Assembly (NCBI GenBank): GCA_028869255.1
Contig: CP110972.1
Span: 2,795,001 to 2,859,000, forward strand
DNA: 64,000 nucleotides
Source of the DNA: Pseudomonas poae
GTDB taxonomy: Bacteria; Pseudomonadota; Gammaproteobacteria; Pseudomonadales; Pseudomonadaceae
Reading direction: 5' to 3'
The notes under the pieces were generated by a model. The model saw only the letters and a program-made list of their open reading frames with translations. It was not told the origin of the DNA and ran no database searches. How positions within the stretch are numbered: position 1 is the first letter of the stretch; each line of letters opens with the position of its first letter. The translations under genes were made by a program, and so were the position numbers. Of the stretch, positions 49,709-57,799 are shown in pieces.

Positions 49709-50812
49709 ATGGCCAACCTGAAAATCAAGAATCTGCAAAAAGGCTTCGAAGGCTTTTCCATCATCAAAGGCATCGACCTGGAAGTGAACGACAAGGAGTT
49801 CGTGGTCTTCGTCGGCCCGTCGGGCTGCGGTAAATCCACCCTGCTGCGCTTGATTGCCGGCCTGGAAGAAGTCACCGAAGGCACCATCGAACTGGATGGC
49901 CGCGACATCACCGAAGTCACCCCGGCCAAGCGCGACCTGGCGATGGTGTTCCAGACCTACGCCCTGTACCCGCACATGAGCGTGCGCAAGAACATGTCGT
50001 TTGCCCTGGACCTGGCAGGCGTCGACAAGAAGCTGGTGGAGAGCAAGGTTAACGAAGCGGCGCGCATCCTCGAGCTGGGCCCGCTGCTGGAGCGTAAACC
50101 CAAGCAACTGTCCGGTGGCCAGCGCCAGCGCGTGGCCATCGGCCGGGCCATTGTGCGCAACCCGAAGATCTTCCTGTTCGACGAACCGCTGTCCAACCTC
50201 GACGCCGCCCTGCGCGTGCAGATGCGCCTGGAACTGGCGCGCCTGCATAAAGAGCTGCAAGCGACCATGATCTACGTGACCCACGACCAGGTCGAAGCGA
50301 TGACGCTGGCCGACAAGGTGGTGGTGTTGAACAGCGGGCGTATCGAGCAGGTCGGCTCGCCGCTGGAGCTGTACCACCAGCCGGCCAACCTGTTTGTGGC
50401 GGGCTTTCTCGGCACGCCGAAGATGGGCTTTCTCAAAGGCAAAGTCACCCGCGTCGAAGGCCAGGGCTGCGAAGTACAACTGGACGCCGGCACCACCATC
50501 AGCCTGCCTCTGAGCGGCGCCAGCTTGAGCGTGGGCAGCGCGGTGACCCTGGGGATTCGCCCGGAGCACCTGGAAATTGCTTCACCCGGCCAAACCACCC
50601 TGACCGTCACCGCCGACGTCGGCGAACGCCTGGGCAGCGACACCTTTTGCCACGTCATCACCGCCACCGGCGAGCCGCTGACCATGCGGATTCGTGGCGA
50701 CATGGCCAGCCAATACGGCGAAACGCTGCAGCTGCACCTGAACCCGGAGCACTGCCACCTGTTCGACACCGACGGCGTGGCCGTGGCCCGCCCACTGCGC
50801 GCTGCCGCCTGA
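49709..50812 (+). CDS. mtlK: Polyol ABC transporter ATP-binding protein
   Basis: Start at 49709 because GGAGG lies 7 bases before; the ATG at 49694 precedes that site. 367-residue MalK/UgpC-type ATPase: Walker A VGPSGCGKSTLLRLIAGLEE, signature LSGGQRQRVAIGRAIVRNPK, Walker B IFLFDEPLSNLDAALR, switch His in VTHDQVEAM, then a C-terminal TOBE/OB regulatory domain (from about 240). Energises mannitol/arabitol uptake by MtlEFG. Confidence 0.95.
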   Translation: MANLKIKNLQKGFEGFSIIKGIDLEVNDKEFVVFVGPSGCGKSTLLRLIAGLEEVTEGTIELDGRDITEVTPAKRDLAMVFQTYALYPHMSVRKNMSFALDLAGVDKKLVESKVNEAARILELGPLLERKPKQLSGGQRQRVAIGRAIVRNPKIFLFDEPLSNLDAALRVQMRLELARLHKELQATMIYVTHDQVEAMTLADKVVVLNSGRIEQVGSPLELYHQPANLFVAGFLGTPKMGFLKGKVTRVEGQGCEVQLDAGTTISLPLSGASLSVGSAVTLGIRPEHLEIASPGQTTLTVTADVGERLGSDTFCHVITATGEPLTMRIRGDMASQYGETLQLHLNPEHCHLFDTDGVAVARPLRAAA

Positions 50813-50828
50813 TTTCGTGAGATTTGTG

Positions 50829-52310
50829 ATGAAACTGAATAAACAGAACCTCAGCCAACTGGCGCCGCAAGTCAAAACCCCGGCCTATGCCATTGCCAGC
50901 ACCACGCAGGGCATCGCCCATATCGGCGTCGGCGGTTTCCATCGCGCCCATCAGGCGTATTACACCGACGCCTTGATGAATACCGGTGAAGGGCTGGACT
51001 GGAGCATCTGCGGCGTAGGCCTGCGCGCCGAGGACCGCAAGGCGCGTGATGACCTGGCCGGCCAGGACTACTTGTTTACCCTGTATGAACTGGGTGACAC
51101 CGACGATACCGAGGTGCGCGTGATCGGCGCGATCAGCGACATGCTGCTGGCCGAAGACAGCGCCCAGGCGCTGATCGACAAGCTGGCCAGCCCCGAGATT
51201 CGCATCGTCTCGCTGACCATCACCGAAGGCGGCTATTGCATCGACGACAGCAACGGCGAGTTCATGGCCCACCTGCCGCAGATCCAGCACGACCTGGCGC
51301 ACCCGAACGCGCCAAAAACCGTGTTCGGCTTTATCTGCGCCGCGCTGACCAAACGCCGCGCCGCCGGCACACCCGCCTTCACCGTCATGTCCTGCGACAA
51401 CCTGCCGCACAACGGCGGCGTGACGCGCAAGGCGCTGCTGGCCTTCGCCGCCCTGCACAATGGCGAGCTGCACGACTGGATCAAGGCCAATGTGAGCTTC
51501 CCGAATGCCATGGTCGACCGCATCACGCCGATGACCAGCACCGCCCACCGCCTGCAACTGCACGACGAACATGCCATCGACGATGCCTGGCCGGTGGTGT
51601 GCGAGCCGTTTGTGCAATGGGTGCTGGAAGACAAGTTCGTCAACGGTCGCCCGGCCTGGGAAAAGGTCGGCGTGCAGTTCACCGACGACGTGACGCCCTA
51701 TGAAGAAATGAAAATCGGCCTGCTCAACGGCAGCCACCTGGCCTTGACCTACCTGGGGTTTCTCAAGGGATACCGGTTTGTGCACGAAACCATGAACGAC
51801 CCGGTGTTTGTCGCCTACATGCGCGCCTACATGGACCTGGACGTCACGCCCAACCTGGCGCCGGTGCCGGGTATCGACCTGACGGCGTACAAGCAGACCC
51901 TGGTCGACCGCTTTTCCAACCAGGCGATTGCCGACCAGCTGGAGCGGGTGTGTTCGGATGGTTCGTCGAAGTTTCCCAAGTTCACCGTACCGACCATCAA
52001 TCGCCTGATTGCCGATGGCCGCGAGACCGAGCGTGCGGCGCTGGTCGTGGCAGCCTGGGCGTTGTATTTGAAGGGTGTGGATGAGCATGGCGTGGCGTAC
52101 AAAATTCCCGACCCTCGAGCGGAGTTCTGCCAAGGACTGGTGAGCGACGATGCGCTGATCAGTAAACGGTTGCTGGGGGTCGAGGAGATTTTCGGCACGG
52201 CTATTCCCAACTCGCCTGAGTTTGTGGCAGCGTTTGAGCGGTGCTATGCAAGCCTGCGCGATAACGGCGTAACAGACACACTGCAGCAGCTCCTGAAGAA
52301 ACCGGCTTAA
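50829..52310 (+). CDS. mtlD: Mannitol 2-dehydrogenase
   Basis: Oxidises mannitol to fructose (also arabitol to xylulose and sorbitol to fructose) with NAD. Start at 50829 (MKLNKQNLSQLAPQVKTPAY) gives 493 residues, the exact length of the well-studied P. fluorescens enzyme, and the sequence follows it closely: IAHIGVGGFHRAHQAYYTDA, VSLTITEGGYCID, VMSCDNLPHNGGVTRKALLA, KIGLLNGSHLALTYLGFLKG. The Lys of KIGLLNGSH and the Asn/His around it are the catalytic residues of polyol-specific long-chain dehydrogenases. Products feed MtlY and MtlZ. Confidence 0.97.
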   Translation: MKLNKQNLSQLAPQVKTPAYAIASTTQGIAHIGVGGFHRAHQAYYTDALMNTGEGLDWSICGVGLRAEDRKARDDLAGQDYLFTLYELGDTDDTEVRVIGAISDMLLAEDSAQALIDKLASPEIRIVSLTITEGGYCIDDSNGEFMAHLPQIQHDLAHPNAPKTVFGFICAALTKRRAAGTPAFTVMSCDNLPHNGGVTRKALLAFAALHNGELHDWIKANVSFPNAMVDRITPMTSTAHRLQLHDEHAIDDAWPVVCEPFVQWVLEDKFVNGRPAWEKVGVQFTDDVTPYEEMKIGLLNGSHLALTYLGFLKGYRFVHETMNDPVFVAYMRAYMDLDVTPNLAPVPGIDLTAYKQTLVDRFSNQAIADQLERVCSDGSSKFPKFTVPTINRLIADGRETERAALVVAAWALYLKGVDEHGVAYKIPDPRAEFCQGLVSDDALISKRLLGVEEIFGTAIPNSPEFVAAFERCYASLRDNGVTDTLQQLLKKPA

Positions 52311-52313
52311 CCC

Positions 52314-52402
52314 TGTGGGAGCTGGCTTGCTTGCGATGGCGATCTACCGGTCGGCTCAGGGCTGGCTGAACCACCGCCATCGCAGGCAAGCCAGCTCCCA
52401 CA
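52314..52402. repeat. REP-type inverted repeat inside the mtl operon (mtlD-mtlY)
   Basis: TGTGGGAGCTGGCTTGCTTG and its inverted copy ending CCAGCTCCCACA fill most of the gap between mtlD and mtlY. It is the second REP element within the operon. Confidence 0.88.
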
Positions 52403-52446
52403 TTTGAGCGTATTTTCAATCCAACAATACTGCTGAGCAAACCATC

Positions 52447-53929
52447 ATGACCCAGCAAAACCTCTACTTAGGCATCGACTGCGGCACCCAAGGCACCAAG
52501 GCCATCGTCCTCGACGCCTCCAGCGGCAAGGTGCTGGGCCTGGGCGCCGCCGCCCACACTCTGATCAGCGGCGCCAATGGTCGTCGCGAACAGCACACCC
52601 AGGAATGGCTGGACGCCTTTACCGAAGCCACCCACCGCGCCTTGCAACAGGCCGGTGTGGACGGCCAGGACATCCTTGGCATCGGCGTTTCGGGCCAGCA
52701 GCACGGCCTGGTATTGCTCGATGACCAGGGCCAGGTGCTGCGCCCGGCCAAGCTGTGGTGCGACACCGAAACCGCCCCCGAAAACGACCGTCTGCTGGCG
52801 TATCTGGGGGGGTGAGAACGGCTCACTGGAGCGCCTCGGCGTGGCCATCGCGCCGGGCTACACCGTGTCCAAGCTGCTGTGGACCCGCGAACAGCACCCG
52901 GACATCTTCGCGCGTATCGCGCATGTCCTGCTGCCCCACGACTATCTCAACTATTGGCTGACCGGACGCGCCGTCGCCGAGTATGGCGATGCGTCCGGCA
53001 CCGGCTACTTCAACGTGCGCAGCCGTGAGTGGGATGTGGCACTGCTCAAGCACATCGATCCGAGCGGTCGCCTGGAACAGGCCTTACCGCAATTGATCGA
53101 GGCGGATCAGGCGGTCGGCACCCTCCTGCCGGCCATCGCCGAACGCCTGGGCATCAACCCCAACGCCATCGTCGCCAGTGGCGGCGGCGACAATATGATG
53201 GGCGCCATCGGCACCGGCAATATCGCCCCGGGCGTGATCACCATGAGCCTGGGCTCATCGGGCACGGTGTATGCCTTTGCCGATCAACCGAACGTCAGCC
53301 CGCAAGCGTCCGTCGCGACGTTCTGCTCCTCCAGCGGCGGCTGGCTGCCGTTGATTTGCACCATGAACCTGACCAACGCCACCGGGGTGATCCGTGAGCT
53401 GTTCGAGCTGGACCTGAACGCCTTCAACGCCTTGGTCGCCGAGGCACCGATTGGTGCCGACGGCGTGAGCATGCTGCCCTTTCTCAACGGCGAGCGCGTA
53501 CCCGCCCTGCCCCACGCCACCGGCAGCCTGCACGGCCTGACCATGACCAACCTGACCCGCGCCAACCTGTGCCGCGCCGTGGTCGAAGGCACCACGTTCG
53601 GCCTGCGCTATGGCCTGGACCTGCTGCGCCAGACCGGCCTGCAAAGCCATAGTATCCGCTTGATCGGCGGCGGCTCGAAAAGCCCGATATGGCGGCAGAT
53701 GGTTGCCGATATCATGAACACCGAAGTGGTCTGCACTGAACAAAGCGAAGCCGCCGCCCTGGGCGCGGCGATCCAGGCGGCATGGAGCCGGTCCGGTGAA
53801 CCCCTGGCCAGCCTGTGCGACAAATGTGTGAGCATCGACCCAGCCAGCCGTACCTTGCCGGTAGCAGCGCATGTCGCGGCCTATCAGCAGGCTTACGAGC
53901 GCTATCAACAACAAGTGGCAACCCTTTAA
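52447..53929 (+). pseudogene. mtlY: Xylulokinase, frameshifted
   Basis: Phosphorylates xylulose (from arabitol) to xylulose-5-phosphate. The first frame ends at 52815; the gene continues in the neighbouring frame to 53929. The break is the G7 run 52806-52812: with G6 the join reads LLAYLGGENGSLERLGVAIA and the protein has 493 residues, normal for XylB. FGGY-kinase features are intact: LGIDCGTQGTKAIVLDASSG, GVSGQQHGLVLLD, ASGGGDNMMGAIGTG, MSLGSSGTVYAF, IRLIGGGSKSPIWRQMVADI. Upstream is a REP element; mtlZ follows after 12 bases. Confidence 0.9.
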
Positions 53930-53941
53930 GAGCGAACGACT

Positions 53942-54880
53942 ATGTATCTGGTGTGTGGCGAAGCGCTGTTTGATTTTTTCAGCGAGGAAGAGGCCGGCGG
54001 GCAGGCTTCGAAGGTCAATTACAAGGCGATTGCCGGGGGCTCACCGTTCAACGTCGCAGTCGGCTTGCGCCGCCTGGGTATCGAAGCCGGGCTGTTCGGC
54101 GGGTTGTCCACCGACTTCCTGGGCCGGCGCCTGTTGCAGGTGCTCAAGGATGAAGGCGTGGACGAGCGGTTCCTGGTGGAATTCGCTGCGCCGACCACCC
54201 TGTCGATGGTCGCCGTGGGCGCCAATGGCTCACCGCAGTACAATTTCCGCGGTGAAGGCTGCGCCGACCGGCTGCTGGAAGTCGCGCACCTGCCGGTACT
54301 CGGCGATGACGTGCGCGGGTTGCATGTCGGCTCGTTCTCCCTGGTGGTGCAGCCGATTGGCGACACCCTGCTGAGCCTGGTCAAGCGCGAAAGCGGCAAG
54401 CGCCTGATCAGCCTCGACCCCAACGTGCGCCTGAACCCGCAGCCGGATATCCAGCTATGGCGCGAGCGTGTCGCCGAACTGGTCAAGCATGCCGACCTGA
54501 TCAAGGTCAGCGATGAAGACTTGCACCTGCTCTACCCCGACCAGTCGCCGGAAAGCGTGCTGCAAGGCTGGTTGCAGCACCGTTGCCAGCTGGTGTTCCT
54601 GACCCGTGGCGGCGATGGCGCCAGCGTGTTCAGTCGCCAGCATGGCAGTTGGTCCCAGCCGGCGCTGAAGGTGGTGATGGCCGATACGGTGGGGGCTGGC
54701 GATACCTTCCAGGCGGCGTTGATTGCATGGTTGACCGAGCAGCAGCTGGATTCGGTGGAGGGCTTGCAACAGCTTAGCCGTGCGCAGATTGACACGATGC
54801 TCACGTTCGCCATACGGGCGGCCGCCTTGACCTGTGGCAAGACCGGGCCGGATTTGCCGTATCGTCATCAGTTGGACTGA
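53942..54880 (+). CDS. mtlZ: Fructokinase (PfkB family)
   Basis: 312-residue ribokinase-family sugar kinase, last gene of the mtl operon, phosphorylating the fructose made by MtlD. PfkB features: YLVCGEALFDFF at the start, KAIAGGSPFNVAVGLRRLGI (substrate-binding GG), LISLDPNVRLNP, and the C-terminal signature VMADTVGAGDTFQAALIAWL containing the catalytic base Asp in GAGD. No clear terminator follows within the next 150 bases. Confidence 0.95.
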   Translation: MYLVCGEALFDFFSEEEAGGQASKVNYKAIAGGSPFNVAVGLRRLGIEAGLFGGLSTDFLGRRLLQVLKDEGVDERFLVEFAAPTTLSMVAVGANGSPQYNFRGEGCADRLLEVAHLPVLGDDVRGLHVGSFSLVVQPIGDTLLSLVKRESGKRLISLDPNVRLNPQPDIQLWRERVAELVKHADLIKVSDEDLHLLYPDQSPESVLQGWLQHRCQLVFLTRGGDGASVFSRQHGSWSQPALKVVMADTVGAGDTFQAALIAWLTEQQLDSVEGLQQLSRAQIDTMLTFAIRAAALTCGKTGPDLPYRHQLD

Positions 54881-55021
54881 CGAATACGTAGGACAGGACG
54901 CCTGGGCACGCAAGATGAAGCTTTTGTCAGTAAAGCCCCAGCTTAATTCATGGTTAATCCGCCCGAACGAGAGTTGAATCGACCGCACTCGCACGGCTCC
55001 GCCGTTGCTCAGGGCGGCCGC

Positions 55022-55042
55022 GGCTCAGCACATTGCTGAGCC
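55022..55042 (+). other. Hairpin in the leader of the DUF2790 gene
   Basis: GGCTCAGC (55022-55029) and GCTGAGCC (55035-55042) with a 5-base loop, ending 25 bases before the ATG. The role is unknown; 5'-leader structure or end of the mtl transcript. Confidence 0.35.
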
Positions 55043-55067
55043 CGCGAACGACTTGCGGAGAACCACC

Positions 55068-55337
55068 ATGAAACTACGTACCTTAATGCTCGGCGGCGCG
55101 CTGGCGCTGGCAGCGGTATCGGGCCTGGCACAGGCTGACGATCAAACCGATGCGGTCAAACCTGTGCCCTACCAGTACGGCATGCCAATGAATATCGCCA
55201 AAGTCCTGGCCATGAACGAAACCCCGACCAACGACTGCAAAGTCATCAAGGCGAATATCAAGTTCCTCGACAAGGCCGGCAAAGTGGAAGACGTGAGCTA
55301 TCGGAAAATGTCCGAAGCCTGCGATTTCCAGAATTGA
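55068..55337 (+). CDS. DUF2790 periplasmic protein, 89 aa
   Basis: Start at 55068 follows GGAG and gives a signal peptide (MKLRTLMLGGALALAAVSGL, cleavage after AQA). The mature part shows the family pattern PYQYGMPMNIAKVLAMNE ... CKVIKANIKFLDKAGKVEDV ... ACDFQN, with two cysteines that may pair in the periplasm. DUF2790 is confined mainly to Pseudomonas, often several copies per genome, function unknown. A 12-bp hairpin follows the gene. Confidence 0.88.
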   Translation: MKLRTLMLGGALALAAVSGLAQADDQTDAVKPVPYQYGMPMNIAKVLAMNETPTNDCKVIKANIKFLDKAGKVEDVSYRKMSEACDFQN

Positions 55338-55354
55338 GCCGGTGAAAGACCCGC

Positions 55355-55394
55355 GACAAGCCCGCACCTGAAAGCGTAATCTTGCGGGCTTGTC
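55355..55394 (+). terminator. Hairpin after the DUF2790 gene
   Basis: GACAAGCCCGCA (55355-55366) and TGCGGGCTTGTC (55383-55394) form a perfect 12-bp stem with a 16-base loop, 17 bases after the stop codon. No T-run follows; still the most likely transcript end. Confidence 0.5.
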
Positions 55395-55415
55395 ATACGG
55401 CAGAAAGGATTCGCC

Positions 55416-55813
55416 ATGCAGTTGAGCTTCCGCCCCCTCGCAACCTTCACCGCCCTGCTGTGCTTCGCCCTCGCCCTGGTTTGGGGGCTTCGTCCGCAGC
55501 TGCTTTTATGGCTGTGGAGCGTCGAATATTCCAGTGCCACCGGCCTGGTCTGCCGGCGCAATGCCGCCCTGTTCCTGGGTATCGGCATCATGTTTTATCG
55601 CGCCCGCCATGCCCCCCCTCCGAACTGCGCAACGCCATGACCGCCGGGTTCAGCACCGGATGCCTGATATTGGCCTTATTGGGTTTGGGAGAATGGATCA
55701 ATGGCAACGCAGGGCCCGGGATCCTGCTGGCGGTGGCAACAGAGACCGTACTGGGCCTGGCGTTTATCCAGGCCCACAGGTCTTCGGTGATTCAGCCTCA
55801 GGCGTCCCGCTAG
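55416..55813 (+). pseudogene. Small membrane protein of unknown function, frameshifted
   Basis: The frame from ATG 55416 (MQLSFRPLATFTALLCFALA) leaves frame at the C7 run 55612-55618. With C8 the join reads FYRARHAPPSELRNAMTAGF and continues to 55813, giving 132 residues. Four hydrophobic segments (FTALLCFALALVWGL, AALFLGIGIMFY, STGCLILALLGLG, AGPGILLAVATETVLGLAFI) make a four-helix inner-membrane protein. AAAGGA precedes the ATG. Family not named. Confidence 0.75.
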
Positions 55814-56079
55814 TAGACGCCGCGCCCTCCCGCTCGTTGCAGAGCGGGTGTATGGGTGTGCTTGAGGTCTTCGCGCAACCCGGTGATCAGGTTGCAAATA
55901 GCTCGACTGCTGTCGAGTTTGTCAGCGTTTATACCTTTGACTTCCAAATCCACCCGGTCACGGTCGCGGTCGTCATAGACCTTGATCGTCAGCGAGGCAT
56001 CTTCGGCTTTGGTGCATTCGCACCGCTTGGGCAGGAAACTTCCTTCAATGATGCTGCGAAGTTCTAATTCCGAAAGCAT
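55810..56079 (-). CDS. DUF1652 family protein, 89 aa
   Basis: Start at 56079 (MLSELELRSIIEGSFLPKRC) follows GGAGAGG; the TTG two codons upstream is not needed. The sequence fits DUF1652, a short Pseudomonas family: SIIEGSFLPKRCECT, LTIKVYDDRDRDRVDLEVKG, SSRAICNLITGLREDL. Soluble and of unknown function. Its stop overlaps the end of the convergent membrane-protein gene by four bases. Confidence 0.87.
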   Translation of the reverse strand: MLSELELRSIIEGSFLPKRCECTKAEDASLTIKVYDDRDRDRVDLEVKGINADKLDSSRAICNLITGLREDLKHTHTPALQRAGGRGVY

Positions 56080-56292
56080 GGTCAACCTCTCCTTTCATGA
56101 GACTGCCAACAGGTTATTGTGTGTCCGGCAGGCACTCGCCCGCCACGCCTCGCCGACCTTGGCAGACGCTTGTAATCACCAAGCGTACTCGGCAAATTCC
56201 GCTGTGGTTGTAACTTTTCCTCATAAGCAGCAAGCCGATTTATATAAATTGAACAGCCCCCTGCAAATTATCGTCGAACCGCTTCGATTAAT

Positions 56293-56320
56293 CGTTTAAC
56301 CCGGGGCTTGCGGTTAAACG
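56293..56320 (-). terminator. Hairpin overlapping the ilvA stop codon
   Basis: CGTTTAACC (56293-56301) and GGTTAAACG (56312-56320) form a perfect 9-bp stem that includes the TAA stop of the threonine dehydratase gene. It lacks a long T-tract. Possible weak terminator or 3'-end stabiliser. Confidence 0.4.
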
Positions 56321-57323
56321 GGACTTTGTGCGGCCACTCTTTCTGCAACATGTCGCAAACTATCGAAGTTGATATTGGCGCCAGAGTTAACAGCAACCAA
56401 CGTCTGCCCACGCCCACCCTCGCGTTCGACATATTTACGAATACCTGCAACGGCCAATGCACCAGAAGGCTCGGTGATGGAGCGCGTATCGTCGTAGATC
56501 AGTTTGATGGCACTGCACAACTCATCGTTGCTGACCGTGATCACTTCATCCACCCAATCGCGGCAGATTTCAAAGCCATAGGCACCGACTTGCGCGACCG
56601 CCGTACCATCGGCGAACCCGTCGACACGCGGCAGCACCACCCGCTCACCGGCATGCAGGGCTGCGAGCAGGCAGCTGGACCCTTCGGGCTCAACGCCGAT
56701 GATGCGCACCTCGGGCCGCAGGTATTTGACATAGGCGGCAATCCCGGCGATCAGGCCACCGCCGCCCACCGGCACAAAGATCACATCCAACGGGCCCTGC
56801 TGCTGTTGCAGGATCTCCATAGCGACCGTGCCTTGGCCGGCGATCACATCCGGGTCATCGAACGGCGAAACGAAGGTGCTGCCGCTGGTTTCGGCCAGTT
56901 GCAGCGCATGGGCCAGGGCAAAGGGGAAGCTCGCCCCGTGCAGCACTGCTTCGGCACCCCGGGAACGCACGCCCAGCACCTTCAACGCGGGCGTGGTGCT
57001 GGGCATGACGATGCGCGCCTTGATCCCCAGCTCCCGCGCCGCCAGCGCCACGCCCTGGGCATGGTTGCCCGCCGAAGCGGTAACCACACCCCGGGCCTTT
57101 TGCTCGGCGCTGAGCTGCACCAGCTTGTTGTAGGCGCCGCGGATCTTGAAGGAAAAGGTCGGTTGCAGGTCTTCGCGCTTGAGCAACACGTGATTGCCGA
57201 GCATCCCCGACAGCGCCGGTGCGGCTTGCAAGGGGTGCGCACCGCCAAATCATAGACCGGGGCGGCGAGGATCTTTTTCACGTAATGCTCAAGCAGTCCC
57301 GTGTCGGCGGTGCAGGTGCTCAT
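56314..57323 (-). pseudogene. ilvA: Threonine ammonia-lyase, short form, frameshifted near the N-terminus
   Basis: Deaminates threonine to 2-oxobutyrate, the first committed isoleucine step. From the ATG at 57323 (AGGAG upstream) the frame reads MSTCTADTGLLEHYVKKILA ... DLAVRTP and breaks at G4 57232-57235 (plus strand). With G5 it continues LQAAPALSGMLGNHVLLKRE to 56314 (336 aa). PLP-enzyme motifs: Schiff-base Lys in TFSFKIRGAYNKL, SAGNHAQG, phosphate loop VGGGGLIAG. It lacks the ~180-residue C-terminal regulatory domain of the classical biosynthetic enzyme, so control may lie mainly in the attenuator upstream. Without the repair, only an N-terminally truncated product is possible. Confidence 0.88.
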
Positions 57324-57360
57324 GGGTATCTCCTGGCGTTTGGCAAAGGCCCGGGAGACG

Positions 57361-57391
57361 GAAAAACAAAACCCGCCTCCAGGGCGGGTTT
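57361..57391 (-). terminator. Attenuator terminator upstream of ilvA
   Basis: On the minus strand AACCCGCC and GGCGGGTT form an 8-9 bp stem with a 5-base loop followed by TTGTTTTTC. It lies 16 bases after the leader-peptide stop and 38 bases before the ilvA ATG, the layout of a transcription attenuator. Confidence 0.8.
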
Positions 57392-57406
57392 GGGTGCAGC
57401 CGTGTG

Positions 57407-57475
57407 CTATCCCGCCAAATGAGGAATGGCGGTAATAATAATGCTCGGCTGGCTGCGGAAGGCTTGAAAGGTCAT
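57407..57475 (-). CDS. ilvA leader peptide (22 aa, Ile-rich)
   Basis: Open frame MTFQAFRSQPSIIITAIPHL followed by Ala-Gly and a TAG stop. Three consecutive isoleucines plus Thr and a fourth Ile just before the end are what a leader that senses charged tRNA-Ile (and tRNA-Thr) should have. The ATG lies about 7 bases after the -10 box, so the leader is probably leaderless. Ribosome stalling at the Ile codons would favour an antiterminator over the hairpin at 57361-57391. Confidence 0.72.
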   Translation of the reverse strand: MTFQAFRSQPSIIITAIPHLAG

Positions 57476-57482
57476 GTCGGGA

Positions 57483-57511
57483 AATTAACCGGCGGTTGGT
57501 CGGCAAGTCAA
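57483..57511 (-). promoter_or_regulatory. Sigma-70 promoter for the ilvA leader
   Basis: On the minus strand TTGACT (57511-57506), a 17-base spacer and TTAATT (57488-57483). The predicted transcription start coincides with or lies next to the ATG of the leader peptide at 57475. Confidence 0.65.
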
Positions 57512-57598
57512 TGGCCAAGCGCCAATTAGCCACTGGGGGTTTACGAGCAACATACGAAACATATACGCTTTGTATATCAACCTCACACAGTGAACCCC

Positions 57599-57799
57599 AT
57601 GGGCATCGTCAAGATCACCGACCAACTGCACGAACAATTACGCCTGGCCAGCGCCGCCATGGACCGCTCCATCAACGCCCAGGCCGAGTTCTGGATCAAG
57701 ATCGGCCTGCTCGCCGAATTGAACCCCAGCCTGCCCTACAACGAGCTGATCAACAAACTGTTGCTGGACAAACCCGACCTGATCCGGGGGCGCAGTTAA
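57599..57799 (+). CDS. ParD-like antitoxin-family protein, 66 aa
   Basis: Start at 57599 (MGIVKITDQLHEQLRLASAA). A ribbon-helix-helix-like N-terminus (VKITDQLHEQLRLASAAMDR) is followed by SINAQAEFWIKIGLLAELNP and a helical tail; this matches the ParD_like family rather than classical ParD. No ParE toxin is beside it. Its TAA overlaps the ATG of the methionine aminopeptidase gene (TAATG), so the two are translationally coupled. Confidence 0.8.
   Translation: MGIVKITDQLHEQLRLASAAMDRSINAQAEFWIKIGLLAELNPSLPYNELINKLLLDKPDLIRGRS

Noticed and set aside
57496..57798. N-terminal extension of methionine aminopeptidase back to 57496
   Set aside because: It overlaps the ParD-like gene in another frame and has no family similarity; MetAP homology begins at 57799.
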